Origin: an uncultured Sphingomonadales bacterium | Lineage (GTDB): Bacteria; Pseudomonadota; Alphaproteobacteria; Sphingomonadales; Sphingomonadaceae | Assembly: GCA_937898525.1 (NCBI GenBank) | Contig: CALCBC010000045.1 | Span: forward strand, 1-13,390 | DNA length: 13,390 nucleotides | Direction of reading: 5' to 3' | Shown: in pieces, positions 1 to 6,138 of the stretch | Layout of the letters: each line of letters opens with the position of its first letter | Position numbering within the stretch: the stretch's first letter is position 1 | Position numbers and translations under genes: made by a program | The notes under the pieces: model-generated | What the model saw: the letters and a program-made list of their open reading frames with translations, nothing else | Database searches by the model: none | Told to the model about the DNA's origin: nothing

Positions 1-53
1 ACCCTCGACCCCAACCTTGGCAAGGTTGTGCTCTACCCCTGAGCTACGCCCGC
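1..53 (-). tRNA. tRNA-Gly (GCC), 3' part cut off by window start
   Basis: Read on the minus strand the gene starts at 53 with the acceptor strand GCGGGCG, followed by a D-arm (TAGCTCAGGGGTAGAGCA). A 5-bp anticodon stem CAACC/GGTTG encloses the loop TTGCCAA. The anticodon GCC (plus-strand GGC at 19-21) reads glycine GGC codons, the dominant Gly codon in this GC-rich DNA. The T-arm begins (GGGTCGAGGGT) and runs off the window before the acceptor 3' strand. It is transcribed away from the thioredoxin gene. tRNA 3' ends are common integration sites, but that end lies outside the window. Confidence 0.95.
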
Positions 54-202
54 TCACCGGCGTCCGGTGCGCCGTGGCGCTCCGGTGGGAGGCGCGCGGT
101 TAGCAAAGGGGCGCGGGGGCCGCAAGGGCAAACCTTGCGCCCTTCACAAATCCCCCCCAAGGGCCACATTAGGCGCTTCGCACGCGGTGCGGGCGACGAC
201 AC

Positions 203-211
203 GAGAGAGGG
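203..211 (+). promoter_or_regulatory. Ribosome binding site deciding the CnoX-like start
   Basis: The purine run GAGAGAGGG ends 8 bases before GTG 220 but 17 bases before the next in-frame ATG at 229. This spacing favours the GTG. The frame is open further upstream, to an ATG at 67, but that extension is Arg/Gly/Pro-rich and looks non-coding. Confidence 0.55.
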
Positions 212-219
212 TAAGCGAC

Positions 220-1125
220 GTGGCAAGCATGGGTCTCAACCTCGACGAGCAGAAGGCAGTCGAGCGCTTCCGCAAGGACGTTGTCGAGCCCTCGCGCGAC
301 AAGCTGGTGATCCTCGACTTCTGGGCCGAGTGGTGCGGGCCGTGCAAGGCGCTCGCCCCCGTGCTCGAGAAGGTCGCCACCGAGTACGCCGACAAGGGCG
401 TGGTGCTGGTCAAGCTCAACGTCGACGAGGAGCAGTTCATCGCCGCGCAGTTCCAGGTGCGTTCGATCCCGACGGTCTACGCGATGTTCCAGGGCCAGCC
501 GGTGGCCGACCTGACCGCCGCGCGCAGCGAATCGCAGCTGCGGCAGGTGCTCGACCAGCTGCTCGCGCAGTTGCCGGTCGGCGCGGCCGGCAAGCAGCAG
601 GAGATCGCGCCGCTGGTGGCGATGGGCGAGCAGGTCCTCGCCGAGGGCGACGGCGAGAGGGCCGCGTCGATCTTCGCCCAGATCGCCGAGATGGCGCCCG
701 AGGACGCGAACGTGCAGTCGGGCCTGATCCGCGCGCTGCTCGCCGCGGGGCGGCGGGACGAGGCTAAGGCCGCGTTCGACGCGCTGCCCGAATCGCTGCG
801 CAGCGATCCGGTCGTCGCGCAGGCCGGTGCGGCGCTCGAGCTCGCCGGCAGCGGGGTCGACGACAGCGAGCTGCAGGCGCTGCGCGCCGCGGCGGCCGAG
901 CGCCCGGCCGACATGCAGGCGCAGTTCGACTTCGCCCAGGCCGCGTTCGCCGCCGGGCAGCGCGACGAGGCGGCCGAGACGCTGCTAGGCATGATCCGCG
1001 CCGAGCCCGAGTGGAACGACGGCGCGGCCAAGGCCAAGCTGCTGCAGATCTTCGAGGCGGTCGGGCTCGAGGACCCGTGGGTCTCGGCGCAGCGCCGCAA
1101 GCTCTCGCTGCTGCTGTTCGGCTGA
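220..1125 (+). CDS. Thioredoxin/TPR protein, CnoX (YbbN)-like chaperedoxin
   Basis: About 301 aa, cytoplasmic, with no signal peptide. Residues 1-115 form a thioredoxin fold with a complete active site W-C-G-P-C (38-42) inside FWAEWCGPCK and the cis-proline loop SIPT (P84). From about 125 to 290 the protein is Ala-rich helical and reads as tetratricopeptide repeats (for example GERAASIFAQIAEMAPEDAN and GQRDEAAETLLGMIRAEPEW). This arrangement and length match CnoX/YbbN, a family known to protect folding clients and work with GroEL. E. coli CnoX lacks the two-cysteine motif, whereas this one keeps it, so a redox role is also possible. The start is GTG 220, chosen from the Shine-Dalgarno spacing; ATG 229 is the alternative. 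A Lon-domain gene follows 4 bases after the stop, so they are probably co-transcribed. Confidence 0.88.
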   Translation: MASMGLNLDEQKAVERFRKDVVEPSRDKLVILDFWAEWCGPCKALAPVLEKVATEYADKGVVLVKLNVDEEQFIAAQFQVRSIPTVYAMFQGQPVADLTAARSESQLRQVLDQLLAQLPVGAAGKQQEIAPLVAMGEQVLAEGDGERAASIFAQIAEMAPEDANVQSGLIRALLAAGRRDEAKAAFDALPESLRSDPVVAQAGAALELAGSGVDDSELQALRAAAAERPADMQAQFDFAQAAFAAGQRDEAAETLLGMIRAEPEWNDGAAKAKLLQIFEAVGLEDPWVSAQRRKLSLLLFG

Positions 1126-1129
1126 GCGG

Positions 1130-1744
1130 ATGAGCACCGTGCGCCTGCCGATCTTTCCGCTCGCGGGCGCGATCCTGTTTCCCGGGCTGCAGCTGCCGCT
1201 GCACATCTTCGAGCCGCGCTACCGCTCGCTGGTCGGCTCGGCGCTGGCGCGCGACCGGCGGATCGCGATGATCCAGCCGCAGACCGAGGAGGAAGGCGCC
1301 CCGCTCTACGCGATCGGCTGCGTCGGGCTGATCGGCGAGGTCGAGGCGCTCCACGACGGGCGCTACAACATCGTGCTCGAGGGCGAGGCGCGTTTCCGGG
1401 TGCTGCGCGAGCTCGACGTGGCGACCCCGTTCCGGCAGGTCGAAGCCGAGCTGCTCACCGAGCCAGAGGACGAATCGCTGAGCCCGGCCGAGCGCGCGAG
1501 TTTCGAGCGCGAATCGCGCCGGTTCGCCGACCTGCAGGGCTATGCGATCGACTGGGACTCGGTCGAACGGCTCGACGACGTCGCGCTGATCAACGGAGTC
1601 AGCCAGATCGCCCCGTTCGACGCGGCCTCCAAGCAGGCGCTGCTCGAGGCGCGCGACCTGCGCACACGCTGCGAGCTGCTGGTCCAGCTGATGCAGTTCT
1701 TCGGCCGCAGCGACCCCGACGAGGGACGTGTGACGCTGCAGTGA
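1130..1744 (+). CDS. LON peptidase substrate-binding domain protein (no protease)
   Basis: 204 aa. Nearly the whole protein is the N-terminal substrate-binding domain of Lon (PF02190 type). The opening RLPIFPLAGAILFPGLQLPLH and the IFEPRYRSLV helix are typical, followed by AIGCVGLIGEVE and the beta strand YNIVLEGEARFRVL. There is no AAA+ ATPase and no Ser-Lys peptidase domain, so it cannot be a Lon protease. Such stand-alone proteins are widespread in proteobacteria, with poorly defined roles in binding unfolded or regulatory proteins. It starts 4 bases after the CnoX-like stop, which suggests translational coupling and a shared protein-quality-control context (inference). Its TGA runs straight into a terminator-like hairpin. 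Confidence 0.9.
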   Translation: MSTVRLPIFPLAGAILFPGLQLPLHIFEPRYRSLVGSALARDRRIAMIQPQTEEEGAPLYAIGCVGLIGEVEALHDGRYNIVLEGEARFRVLRELDVATPFRQVEAELLTEPEDESLSPAERASFERESRRFADLQGYAIDWDSVERLDDVALINGVSQIAPFDAASKQALLEARDLRTRCELLVQLMQFFGRSDPDEGRVTLQ

Positions 1745-1840
1745 CTCCCCCTCCCTTCAGGGGAGGGGGCAGGGGGCGGGGGGCGCTCGCGGCGTGGCTC
1801 GACTCCCCCTCTCCCAACCCTCTCCCCTGAACGGGAGAAG
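1743..1840. repeat. Intergenic inverted-repeat (REP-like) element
   Basis: Two related hairpin-forming arms fill the gap between convergent genes. The left arm starts at 1743 with GACTCCCCCTCCCTTCAGGG; the right arm starts at 1801 with GACTCCCCCTCTCCCAACCC. The right arm carries TCTCCC (1821-1826) paired with GGGAGA (1833-1838) around CTGAAC. A G-rich stretch (1763-1781) can pair with the C-rich right arm. The CCCTCTCCC...CTGAACGGGAGA style resembles dispersed palindromic elements seen in many proteobacterial genomes (from memory, not searched). No other copy lies in this window. Confidence 0.55.
1747..1769. terminator. Strong G/C hairpin after the LON-domain gene, possibly bidirectional
   Basis: Bases 1747-1755 (CCCCCTCCC) pair perfectly with 1761-1769 (GGGAGGGGG) around the loop TTCAG. 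The stem starts 2 bases after the TGA at 1742-1744 and lies between convergent genes. There is no T-tract, so termination is inferred from position and stem strength. Confidence 0.55.
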
Positions 1841-1843
1841 GCT

Positions 1844-2467
1844 TCAGGGCGCGACGCTGCCCCTGATCCCGTCGATCACGTATTGCGCGGCGAGCGCGGC
1901 GAGGAGCACGCCGAGCAGGCGGGTGATCACTGCCTCGACCCCCGCGCCGACGAGTTTCATCAGCGGGCTGGCGGCCCACAGCGCGAGCAGCGTCAGCACC
2001 AGCACGGCGGCGAGCGCGGCGAGCACGACCAGCGTGCCGACGGTGCCCTGGGCGCTGCCGGCGAGGAGCATGATCGACGCGATCGCGCCCGGACCGGCGA
2101 GCATCGGCATCGCCATCGGGAACACCGAGACGTCCTCGACCTCGGGCGTCACGCGGACCTTCTCGGCGCGTTCCTCGCGCCGCTGGGTGCGCTTCTCGAA
2201 CACCATGTCGAGCGCGATCAGGAACAGCATGATCCCGCCGGCGATGCGGAACGCGTCGAGTTCGATGTGCAGCGCGCCAAGCAGCTGCTCGCCGAACAGC
2301 GCGAAGACCAGCAGGATCGCCCCGGCGATGAGGCACGCCTTGAGCGCCATGGCTCGCCGCTGCGCCGCGCTCGCGCTGGCGGTCAGGCCGGCGTAGATCG
2401 GCGCACAGCCGGGCGGGTCGATCACCACGAACAGGGTGACGAAGGCCGAGAGGAACAGCTCGATCAC
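1844..2467 (-). CDS. MarC/YhgN-family integral membrane protein
   Basis: 207 aa with about six hydrophobic helices (near residues 3-19, 43-62, 70-90, 120-137, 141-162, 172-195). Family signatures include LFVVIDPPGCAPIY in helix 1, where many members have a conserved DPxGxxPxF, and MPMLAGPGAIASIMLL in the middle, the typical MarC re-entrant-like GPG motif. A charged cytoplasmic loop (KRTQRREERAEK, about 94-105) separates the two halves. MarC proteins were once linked to multiple antibiotic resistance, but that role is not supported and the function is unknown. The start GTG 2467 is chosen because it follows the upstream TGA (2471-2469) by one base and yields the usual N-terminus. A longer frame to 2521 would overlap the preceding gene and add a non-family leader. 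It is the last gene of the argB cluster. Confidence 0.9.
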   Translation of the reverse strand: MIELFLSAFVTLFVVIDPPGCAPIYAGLTASASAAQRRAMALKACLIAGAILLVFALFGEQLLGALHIELDAFRIAGGIMLFLIALDMVFEKRTQRREERAEKVRVTPEVEDVSVFPMAMPMLAGPGAIASIMLLAGSAQGTVGTLVVLAALAAVLVLTLLALWAASPLMKLVGAGVEAVITRLLGVLLAALAAQYVIDGIRGSVAP

Positions 2468-2468
2468 G

Positions 2469-3191
2469 TCAGCCGCCGGCGGCAACCCGGTCGTCGAACG
2501 CCGTCTGCCATTCCTCGCCATCCCAGTAGCGCGCGACCACGCTGCGCGATCCGTCGGGGCGCACCACGACGTGCCATCGCAGCGTGCCGTCGCGTGCGGC
2601 GCCGCTGCGGATCGCGTTCTCGGGGCCGGCCAGCATCTCGGCCGGCGGTGTCGGCTGAGAATCGCAGGCCGCGGTCACGGCGCCGATCATCTCGGGCGCT
2701 TCGAGCGGCTCGGGGAGAACGTCGCCCTGGTCCATCACCCAGCGGTACTCGCCGTCGCGCTGCCGCTGCCAGACGGTGGTGAAGTAGCCGACCGATCCGT
2801 CGGGCCGCTGCCACGGCCCGCGGGTCGCCGCGAGCGAACCGTCGCAGCTCGACCAGACCTCGTGCGGCTGCCAGCGTACCGCCTCCGGCGGGTTGGCGCG
2901 GCCCTTGAGCCAGGCTTGCGCGTTGACCGCTTCCGGAACGAACATCACCGCGTCAGCGGTCGCGTATTCGGCGAAGGCCGTCCACTGCCCTTTCTCCTGC
3001 GCCGTGCGGGCGAAGGCGAGCTCGGTGGCGATGACCTTCGACGGGTTGGCGCGCAGCAGCGCCAGGTCGACGCCCCGGCGCGAGCCGCCGAGCTCGAAGC
3101 GGTTGCCCTGCATCGGCGGCGGACCCGGGCCGCAACTCGCCGCCAGCGAGGCCGCGAGGGCCGCTACCAGCGCTGAGCGGAGCGCGCTCAT
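2469..3191 (-). CDS. Lipoprotein with NTF2/SnoaL-like fold signature
   Basis: 240 aa. The N-terminus MSALRSALVAALAASLAASC is a signal peptide with a slightly atypical lipobox (AAS-C, Cys20), so a lipid anchor is likely. The mature region opens with ANPSKVIATELAFARTAQEKGQWTAF and continues with ATADAVMFVPEAVNAQAWLKG. It ends with WQRQRDGEYRWVMDQGDVL. This helix-then-cone layout is typical of SnoaL-like/DUF4440-type NTF2 folds, which bind small ligands or act as non-catalytic scaffolds. The C-terminal about 80 residues (GTLRWHVVVRPDGSRSVVAR and on) look like a separate beta-rich extension. No catalytic residues can be named. Its ATG overlaps the yggT stop (ATGA, 3188-3191), so it is translationally coupled. 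The fold call is inference from sequence pattern. Confidence 0.78.
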   Translation of the reverse strand: MSALRSALVAALAASLAASCGPGPPPMQGNRFELGGSRRGVDLALLRANPSKVIATELAFARTAQEKGQWTAFAEYATADAVMFVPEAVNAQAWLKGRANPPEAVRWQPHEVWSSCDGSLAATRGPWQRPDGSVGYFTTVWQRQRDGEYRWVMDQGDVLPEPLEAPEMIGAVTAACDSQPTPPAEMLAGPENAIRSGAARDGTLRWHVVVRPDGSRSVVARYWDGEEWQTAFDDRVAAGG

Positions 3192-3481
3192 ACGGTGGCG
3201 ATGGCCAGGTTGGTGAAGATGATGTTGACGATGTTCAACAGCACGATCAGGACCAGCGGCGAGAAGTCGATTGCCCCGGTATCGGGCATGATCCGCCGGA
3301 TCGGCCGCAGCAGCGGCTCGAGCAGCGCGTTGATCGAGCGCCAGATCGCCGCGACCCACTGGTTGTGCATGTTGACCACGTTGAAGGCGACCAGCAGGCT
3401 GAGCACGAACTGCACGATCACCAGCACGATGATGATCGAGATCAGGTAGCCCACGATCTGGGAAAGCATGGCGAAGAGCAC
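3188..3481 (-). CDS. YggT family membrane protein
   Basis: 97 aa with two long hydrophobic helices (about 6-33 and 72-93). The linking segment RSINALLEPLLRPIRRIMPD, followed by TGAIDFSPLVLIVLLNIV, is the classic YggT signature. Members are small inner-membrane proteins linked to osmotic tolerance and, in several phyla, to cell division or membrane organisation; the exact role is unresolved. The start is taken as GTG 3481 because AGGAGG at 3498-3493 lies 11 bases upstream and the extra MLFA gives full family length. ATG 3469 would put that site 23 bases away. The gene sits 56 bases downstream of the preceding lipoprotein and overlaps the following one by 4 bases. Confidence 0.92.
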   Translation of the reverse strand: MLFAMLSQIVGYLISIIIVLVIVQFVLSLLVAFNVVNMHNQWVAAIWRSINALLEPLLRPIRRIMPDTGAIDFSPLVLIVLLNIVNIIFTNLAIATV

Positions 3482-3492
3482 GGGTCGGCTGG

Positions 3493-3498
3493 CCTCCT
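3493..3498 (-). promoter_or_regulatory. Shine-Dalgarno AGGAGG for yggT
   Basis: The plus strand shows CCTCCT, which is AGGAGG on the coding strand. It lies 11 bases before GTG 3481. It supports GTG over the internal ATG 3469 and shows that yggT is initiated independently even though it sits inside the argB cluster. Confidence 0.6.
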
Positions 3499-3537
3499 GT
3501 TGTCCCGACGGTGCCTAGCCGAGCCGGGGGCGATGCA

Positions 3538-4059
3538 TCAAGGCTCGCCGCCCTGGCCGCGCTCGAGCCGCTCCACGAAGGTGCTCGACTGGAGAGTCCA
3601 GCGCAGCTGGTCGGGCGTCGCGCCCGGAACGTCATTGACCCGGCGCAGCAGCAGGGTGCCCTCGGCGGGCGGCTTCGCGGGATCCCTGGCATCGGTCAAC
3701 TTGCCCGCGACCGAGCAGTAGAGCGAGCCGGCGGCGCCCTCGACGAATGGGTCGGTCCATTCGACCTGCGGCTCGAGATAGCCGCCGAACACCGCTTCGA
3801 GCCGGGCCGCGTCGACCGCCGGGTCGTTCCACACCAGCGCCGCCTGCGCCCATTCGTGGCCGCCGATCGCCTCGAGGTAGAACTGGACGACGTCGACGCA
3901 TTCCCTGCTCGCGAGGGCAGGAAAATCCTCGACGTTCAGAGGCTCCGAGGCGGCCGGCGCCGGAGTTTCGCTCGCCGTCGGGGTGGGGACCGGCTCCTGC
4001 TCCGCCTCGCAGCCGGCCAGCAGCGCGAGGGCCGCGAGCGGGAGAGCCGCACGCTTCAT
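3538..4059 (-). CDS. Small lipoprotein, unknown function
   Basis: 173 aa. MKRAALPLAALALLAGC ends in a textbook lipobox (L14-A-G-C17). It is followed by a Pro/Thr/Glu-rich flexible spacer to about residue 40 (EPVPTPTASETPAPAASEP). The mature domain (about 45-165) has a helical start, DFPALASRECVDVVQFYLEA, followed by alternating strands. This looks weakly like another NTF2-type or domain-of-unknown-function lipoprotein, but I do not recognise the family. Two cysteines (in REC and LYC) might form a disulfide in the periplasm. Its ATG overlaps the argB stop (ATGA, 4056-4059), so it is coupled to argB, yet nothing in it suggests arginine metabolism. Confidence 0.8.
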   Translation of the reverse strand: MKRAALPLAALALLAGCEAEQEPVPTPTASETPAPAASEPLNVEDFPALASRECVDVVQFYLEAIGGHEWAQAALVWNDPAVDAARLEAVFGGYLEPQVEWTDPFVEGAAGSLYCSVAGKLTDARDPAKPPAEGTLLLRRVNDVPGATPDQLRWTLQSSTFVERLERGQGGEP

Positions 4060-4967
4060 GCGGCGCGCACCAGCGTGCCGGCGCCGCGGCTGGTGAAGAA
4101 TTCGAGCAGCATCGCGTGCGGCACGCGCCCGTCGAGCACGACCGCCGCCTCGCAGCCGGCCTCGACCGCGTGGACGCAGGTCTCGAGCTTGGGGATCATC
4201 CCGCCGCTGATCGTGCCGTCGGCGGTGAGCCTGGCGATGTCGGCGGGCGTGAGGTCGGTCAGCAGCTCGCCCTGCTTGTCGAGCACGCCGGGGACGTCGG
4301 TCAGCAGGAACAGCCGTGCGGCGCCGAGCGCGGCGGCGATCGCGCCGGCCATCGTGTCGGCGTTGATGTTGTAGGTCTCGCCGTTCTCGCCCGCGCCGAT
4401 CGGGGCGACGACCGGGATCATTCCCGCCTTGCTTACGGTGTCGAGGATCGTCGTGTCGATCGCCTTGGGCTCGCCGACGAAGCCGAGATCGACAGCCTGC
4501 TCGATCTGGCTGTCGGGGTCCTTGGTCGTGCGCGAGACCTTGCTGGCCACGCACAGCCCGCCGTCCTTGCCCGAGAGGCCGATCGCCTTGCCGCCGGCCT
4601 GGGCGATCCAGCCGACCAGTTCCTTGTTGATCGCGCCCGAGAGGACCATTTCGGCGACGTCGGCGGTGGCCTTGTCGGTCACGCGCAGGCCGTCGACGAA
4701 CTTCGATTCCACGCCGAGCTTCTTGAGCATCGCGCCGATCTGCGGGCCGCCGCCGTGGACCACGACCGGGTTGATGCCGACCGCCTTGAGCAGCACGATG
4801 TCCTGCGCGAAATCCTGCGCCGCCTCGGGGTCGCCCATCGCGTGGCCGCCGTACTTCACCACGAAGCTGCGCCCGGCGTAGCGCTGGAAATAGGGCAGCG
4901 CCTCGATCAGCGTTTCCGCCTTGGCGAGCATCTGCCCGGTTTCGCTGCTGTCCTGCGACGCGGTCAT
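4056..4967 (-). CDS. argB: Acetylglutamate kinase
   Basis: 303 aa, cytoplasmic. It phosphorylates N-acetyl-L-glutamate with ATP, the second step of the acetylated arginine pathway. Amino acid kinase motifs are all present: VVKYGGHAM (K38), the glycine-rich VVVHGGGPQIG (68-78), substrate-binding GLRVTD (93-98), NINADTMAGAIA (200-211), LLTDVPGVLD (221-230) and GGMIPKLE (255-262, K260). The N-terminal helix before the core (AKAETLIEALPYFQRYAG) is the extension that hexameric, arginine-inhibited enzymes use to interlock dimers, so feedback inhibition by arginine is likely. ATG 4967 gives the family length; the frame stays open to 5057, and an upstream ATG near 5000 (MHGPDK) is a less likely alternative. 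It heads a five-gene minus-strand cluster. Confidence 0.96.
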   Translation of the reverse strand: MTASQDSSETGQMLAKAETLIEALPYFQRYAGRSFVVKYGGHAMGDPEAAQDFAQDIVLLKAVGINPVVVHGGGPQIGAMLKKLGVESKFVDGLRVTDKATADVAEMVLSGAINKELVGWIAQAGGKAIGLSGKDGGLCVASKVSRTTKDPDSQIEQAVDLGFVGEPKAIDTTILDTVSKAGMIPVVAPIGAGENGETYNINADTMAGAIAAALGAARLFLLTDVPGVLDKQGELLTDLTPADIARLTADGTISGGMIPKLETCVHAVEAGCEAAVVLDGRVPHAMLLEFFTSRGAGTLVRAA

Positions 4968-5089
4968 GGAGCGGCGCCTTAGCGGCTTGTCGGGGCCGTG
5001 CATAGGGTCGCGCAAGCATGCTCGCGCGGGTGCGGATTCCGTGTTACTCAGGCGCACGGGGCATCCTCGAGCAACAGAAAGCGGGCCGC

Positions 5090-5521
5090 ATGGAAGAGTT
5101 CGAGCCGCGACTCGTCGCGGCCTACGAGGCGTGGCACCAGACGCGCGGTCGCTCGCCCGATCGCTTCTTCGCCCTCTATTCCGACGACATCGAGCTGCAC
5201 TCGATCCTCGAGGCCTCGTTCGAGGACGACATGCGCGGGCCGTTCATCGGCAAGCCCGCCGCGATCGCCTATTTCGCCGCGATCGCCGAGCAGTGGGAGA
5301 TGCTGGAGGCGAGCACCGAGGCGTTCATCGCGCGCGGCGACCGGATCGCGTGGATCGGCCGTGCCGCGTGGCGCAACCGCAAGACCCTGCGCGTGGTCGA
5401 CGGGCCGAAGGTGGACGTGTGGACCGTGCGCGGCGGGCTCGCGGTGCACTTCCTCGAGATGTTCGACAGCTACGGCTGCGCCCGCGCGCTGGGGATCGTC
5501 GATCCCCCGGAAGAGCCCTAG
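5090..5521 (+). CDS. SnoaL-like / nuclear transport factor 2 family protein
   Basis: 143 aa, with no signal peptide. The pattern fits the cone-shaped NTF2 fold: helix RLVAAYEAWHQTRGRSPDRFF, then LYSDDIELHSILEA, then GPFIGKPAAIAYFAAIAEQW. The strands AFIARGDRIAWIGRAAWRN and VDVWTVRGGLAVHFLEMFDSYG follow. Such proteins include polyketide cyclases, ketosteroid isomerase relatives and many uncharacterised ligand-binding proteins. Acidic and His side chains line the pocket-forming segments (DD, H at LHS, H near AVHFLE), but no specific reaction can be assigned. ATG 5090 is chosen because the fold begins there; an in-frame ATG at 5018 would add a leader with no family match. It diverges from argB, with 122 bases between starts. 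Its TAG overlaps the convergent TAG of the next gene. Confidence 0.82.
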   Translation: MEEFEPRLVAAYEAWHQTRGRSPDRFFALYSDDIELHSILEASFEDDMRGPFIGKPAAIAYFAAIAEQWEMLEASTEAFIARGDRIAWIGRAAWRNRKTLRVVDGPKVDVWTVRGGLAVHFLEMFDSYGCARALGIVDPPEEP

Positions 5522-5850
5522 TCGAAGATTTCCTCGAGCCACGACTTGCGCTTCCTGCCGGGCTTGCCGCCGTGGCCGTGGCCGTAGCCGCCGTGGGTCA
5601 GCCCGCCGGGCGACCAGGGACCGGGGCCGCCCGCCGGATGGAGCGGCTCGGAGGGGCGCGGCCCGCCGCCGCCGTCGGCAAGGGCCTGCGGCACGCTGCG
5701 CTCGACGATCTTGTCGAGCTCGCCGCGGTCGAGCCAGACGCCGCGGCATTGCGGGCAATAGTCGATCTCGATCCCCTGGCGGTCGCTCATCGCCAGCGGC
5801 ACGCGGCAGACCGGGCAGGCCATGGCGGCGACTTCGTCCTGGGTTCGCAT
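5518..5850 (-). CDS. zf-TFIIB zinc-ribbon domain protein
   Basis: 110 aa. The N-terminal half carries two CxxC knuckles (C12-PV-C15 and C32-PQ-C35) followed by RGVWLDRGELDKIVERS. This is the hallmark of the short zf-TFIIB family (PF13453 type), which presumably binds one zinc; its role is unknown. The C-terminal half is a Gly/Pro/His-rich tail (about 58-95, with GGYGHGHGG) that looks disordered and could bind metal, ending in a basic patch, GRKRKSW. Start ATG 5850 has GAGGAGA about 6 bases upstream. The KTSC gene lies 17 bases upstream on the same strand, so the two are probably co-transcribed. The stop codon shares the palindrome CTAG with the convergent NTF2-like gene. Confidence 0.88.
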   Translation of the reverse strand: MRTQDEVAAMACPVCRVPLAMSDRQGIEIDYCPQCRGVWLDRGELDKIVERSVPQALADGGGGPRPSEPLHPAGGPGPWSPGGLTHGGYGHGHGGKPGRKRKSWLEEIFD

Positions 5851-5867
5851 GCGAGTCTCCTCTCGGG

Positions 5868-6095
5868 TCAGTAGGCGAGCGCCCAGTCGGGATCGTCGAA
5901 CGTCAGCTCCTCGCACGGGAAGGCGTCGCGGACGTGGGCGTTGAAGAAGCGGCCCTTGGAGAAGGCACCGCGAAACCTTGCGGCTACTTCCGGGGGCACG
6001 CCGCGATAGCGGTAGCGGCGCCCGCTGACGAACTCGACCTCGAGCGAGCGGGTCTCGGGCGCGTAGGCGAAACGGCGGATGACGGTCGAGGGCAT
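5868..6095 (-). CDS. KTSC domain small protein
   Basis: 75 aa, consisting of a single KTSC domain (PF13619). The pattern is STVIRRFAYAPETRSLEVEF, then SGRRYRYRGVPPEVAARF, then the signature SKGRFFNAHVRDAFP. The domain also occurs at the C-terminus of some lysyl-tRNA synthetases and is proposed to bind RNA; solo proteins are uncharacterised. ATG 6095 starts exactly where the domain does. An in-frame extension to 6221 is Pro/Arg-rich and overlaps the upstream gene, so it is rejected. A 43-base gap separates it from the upstream secreted-protein gene, and 17 bases from the zf-TFIIB gene. Confidence 0.88.
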   Translation of the reverse strand: MPSTVIRRFAYAPETRSLEVEFVSGRRYRYRGVPPEVAARFRGAFSKGRFFNAHVRDAFPCEELTFDDPDWALAY

Positions 6096-6138
6096 GCCCT
6101 GACAACGCGCGAGGGCGCGGGCCGGGTTCCCGGCGCGG

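Noticed and set aside
99..130. Possible tRNA promoter on the minus strand (GCTAAC near 104-99 as a -10, TTGC-type boxes upstream).
   Set aside because: No -35 element at 16-18 base spacing could be found, so I do not call it.
67..219. N-terminal extension of the thioredoxin gene to an ATG at 67.
   Set aside because: The extra 51 residues are Arg/Gly/Pro-rich with no family match, and the start would lie just 14 bases from the divergent tRNA start.
3538..5019. A minus-strand open frame of 493 codons that fuses a frame shifted from argB to the lipoprotein.
   Set aside because: The upstream part is the argB sequence read out of frame (Arg/Asp-rich). The true argB frame has all kinase motifs, and the lipoprotein has its own start with a lipobox.
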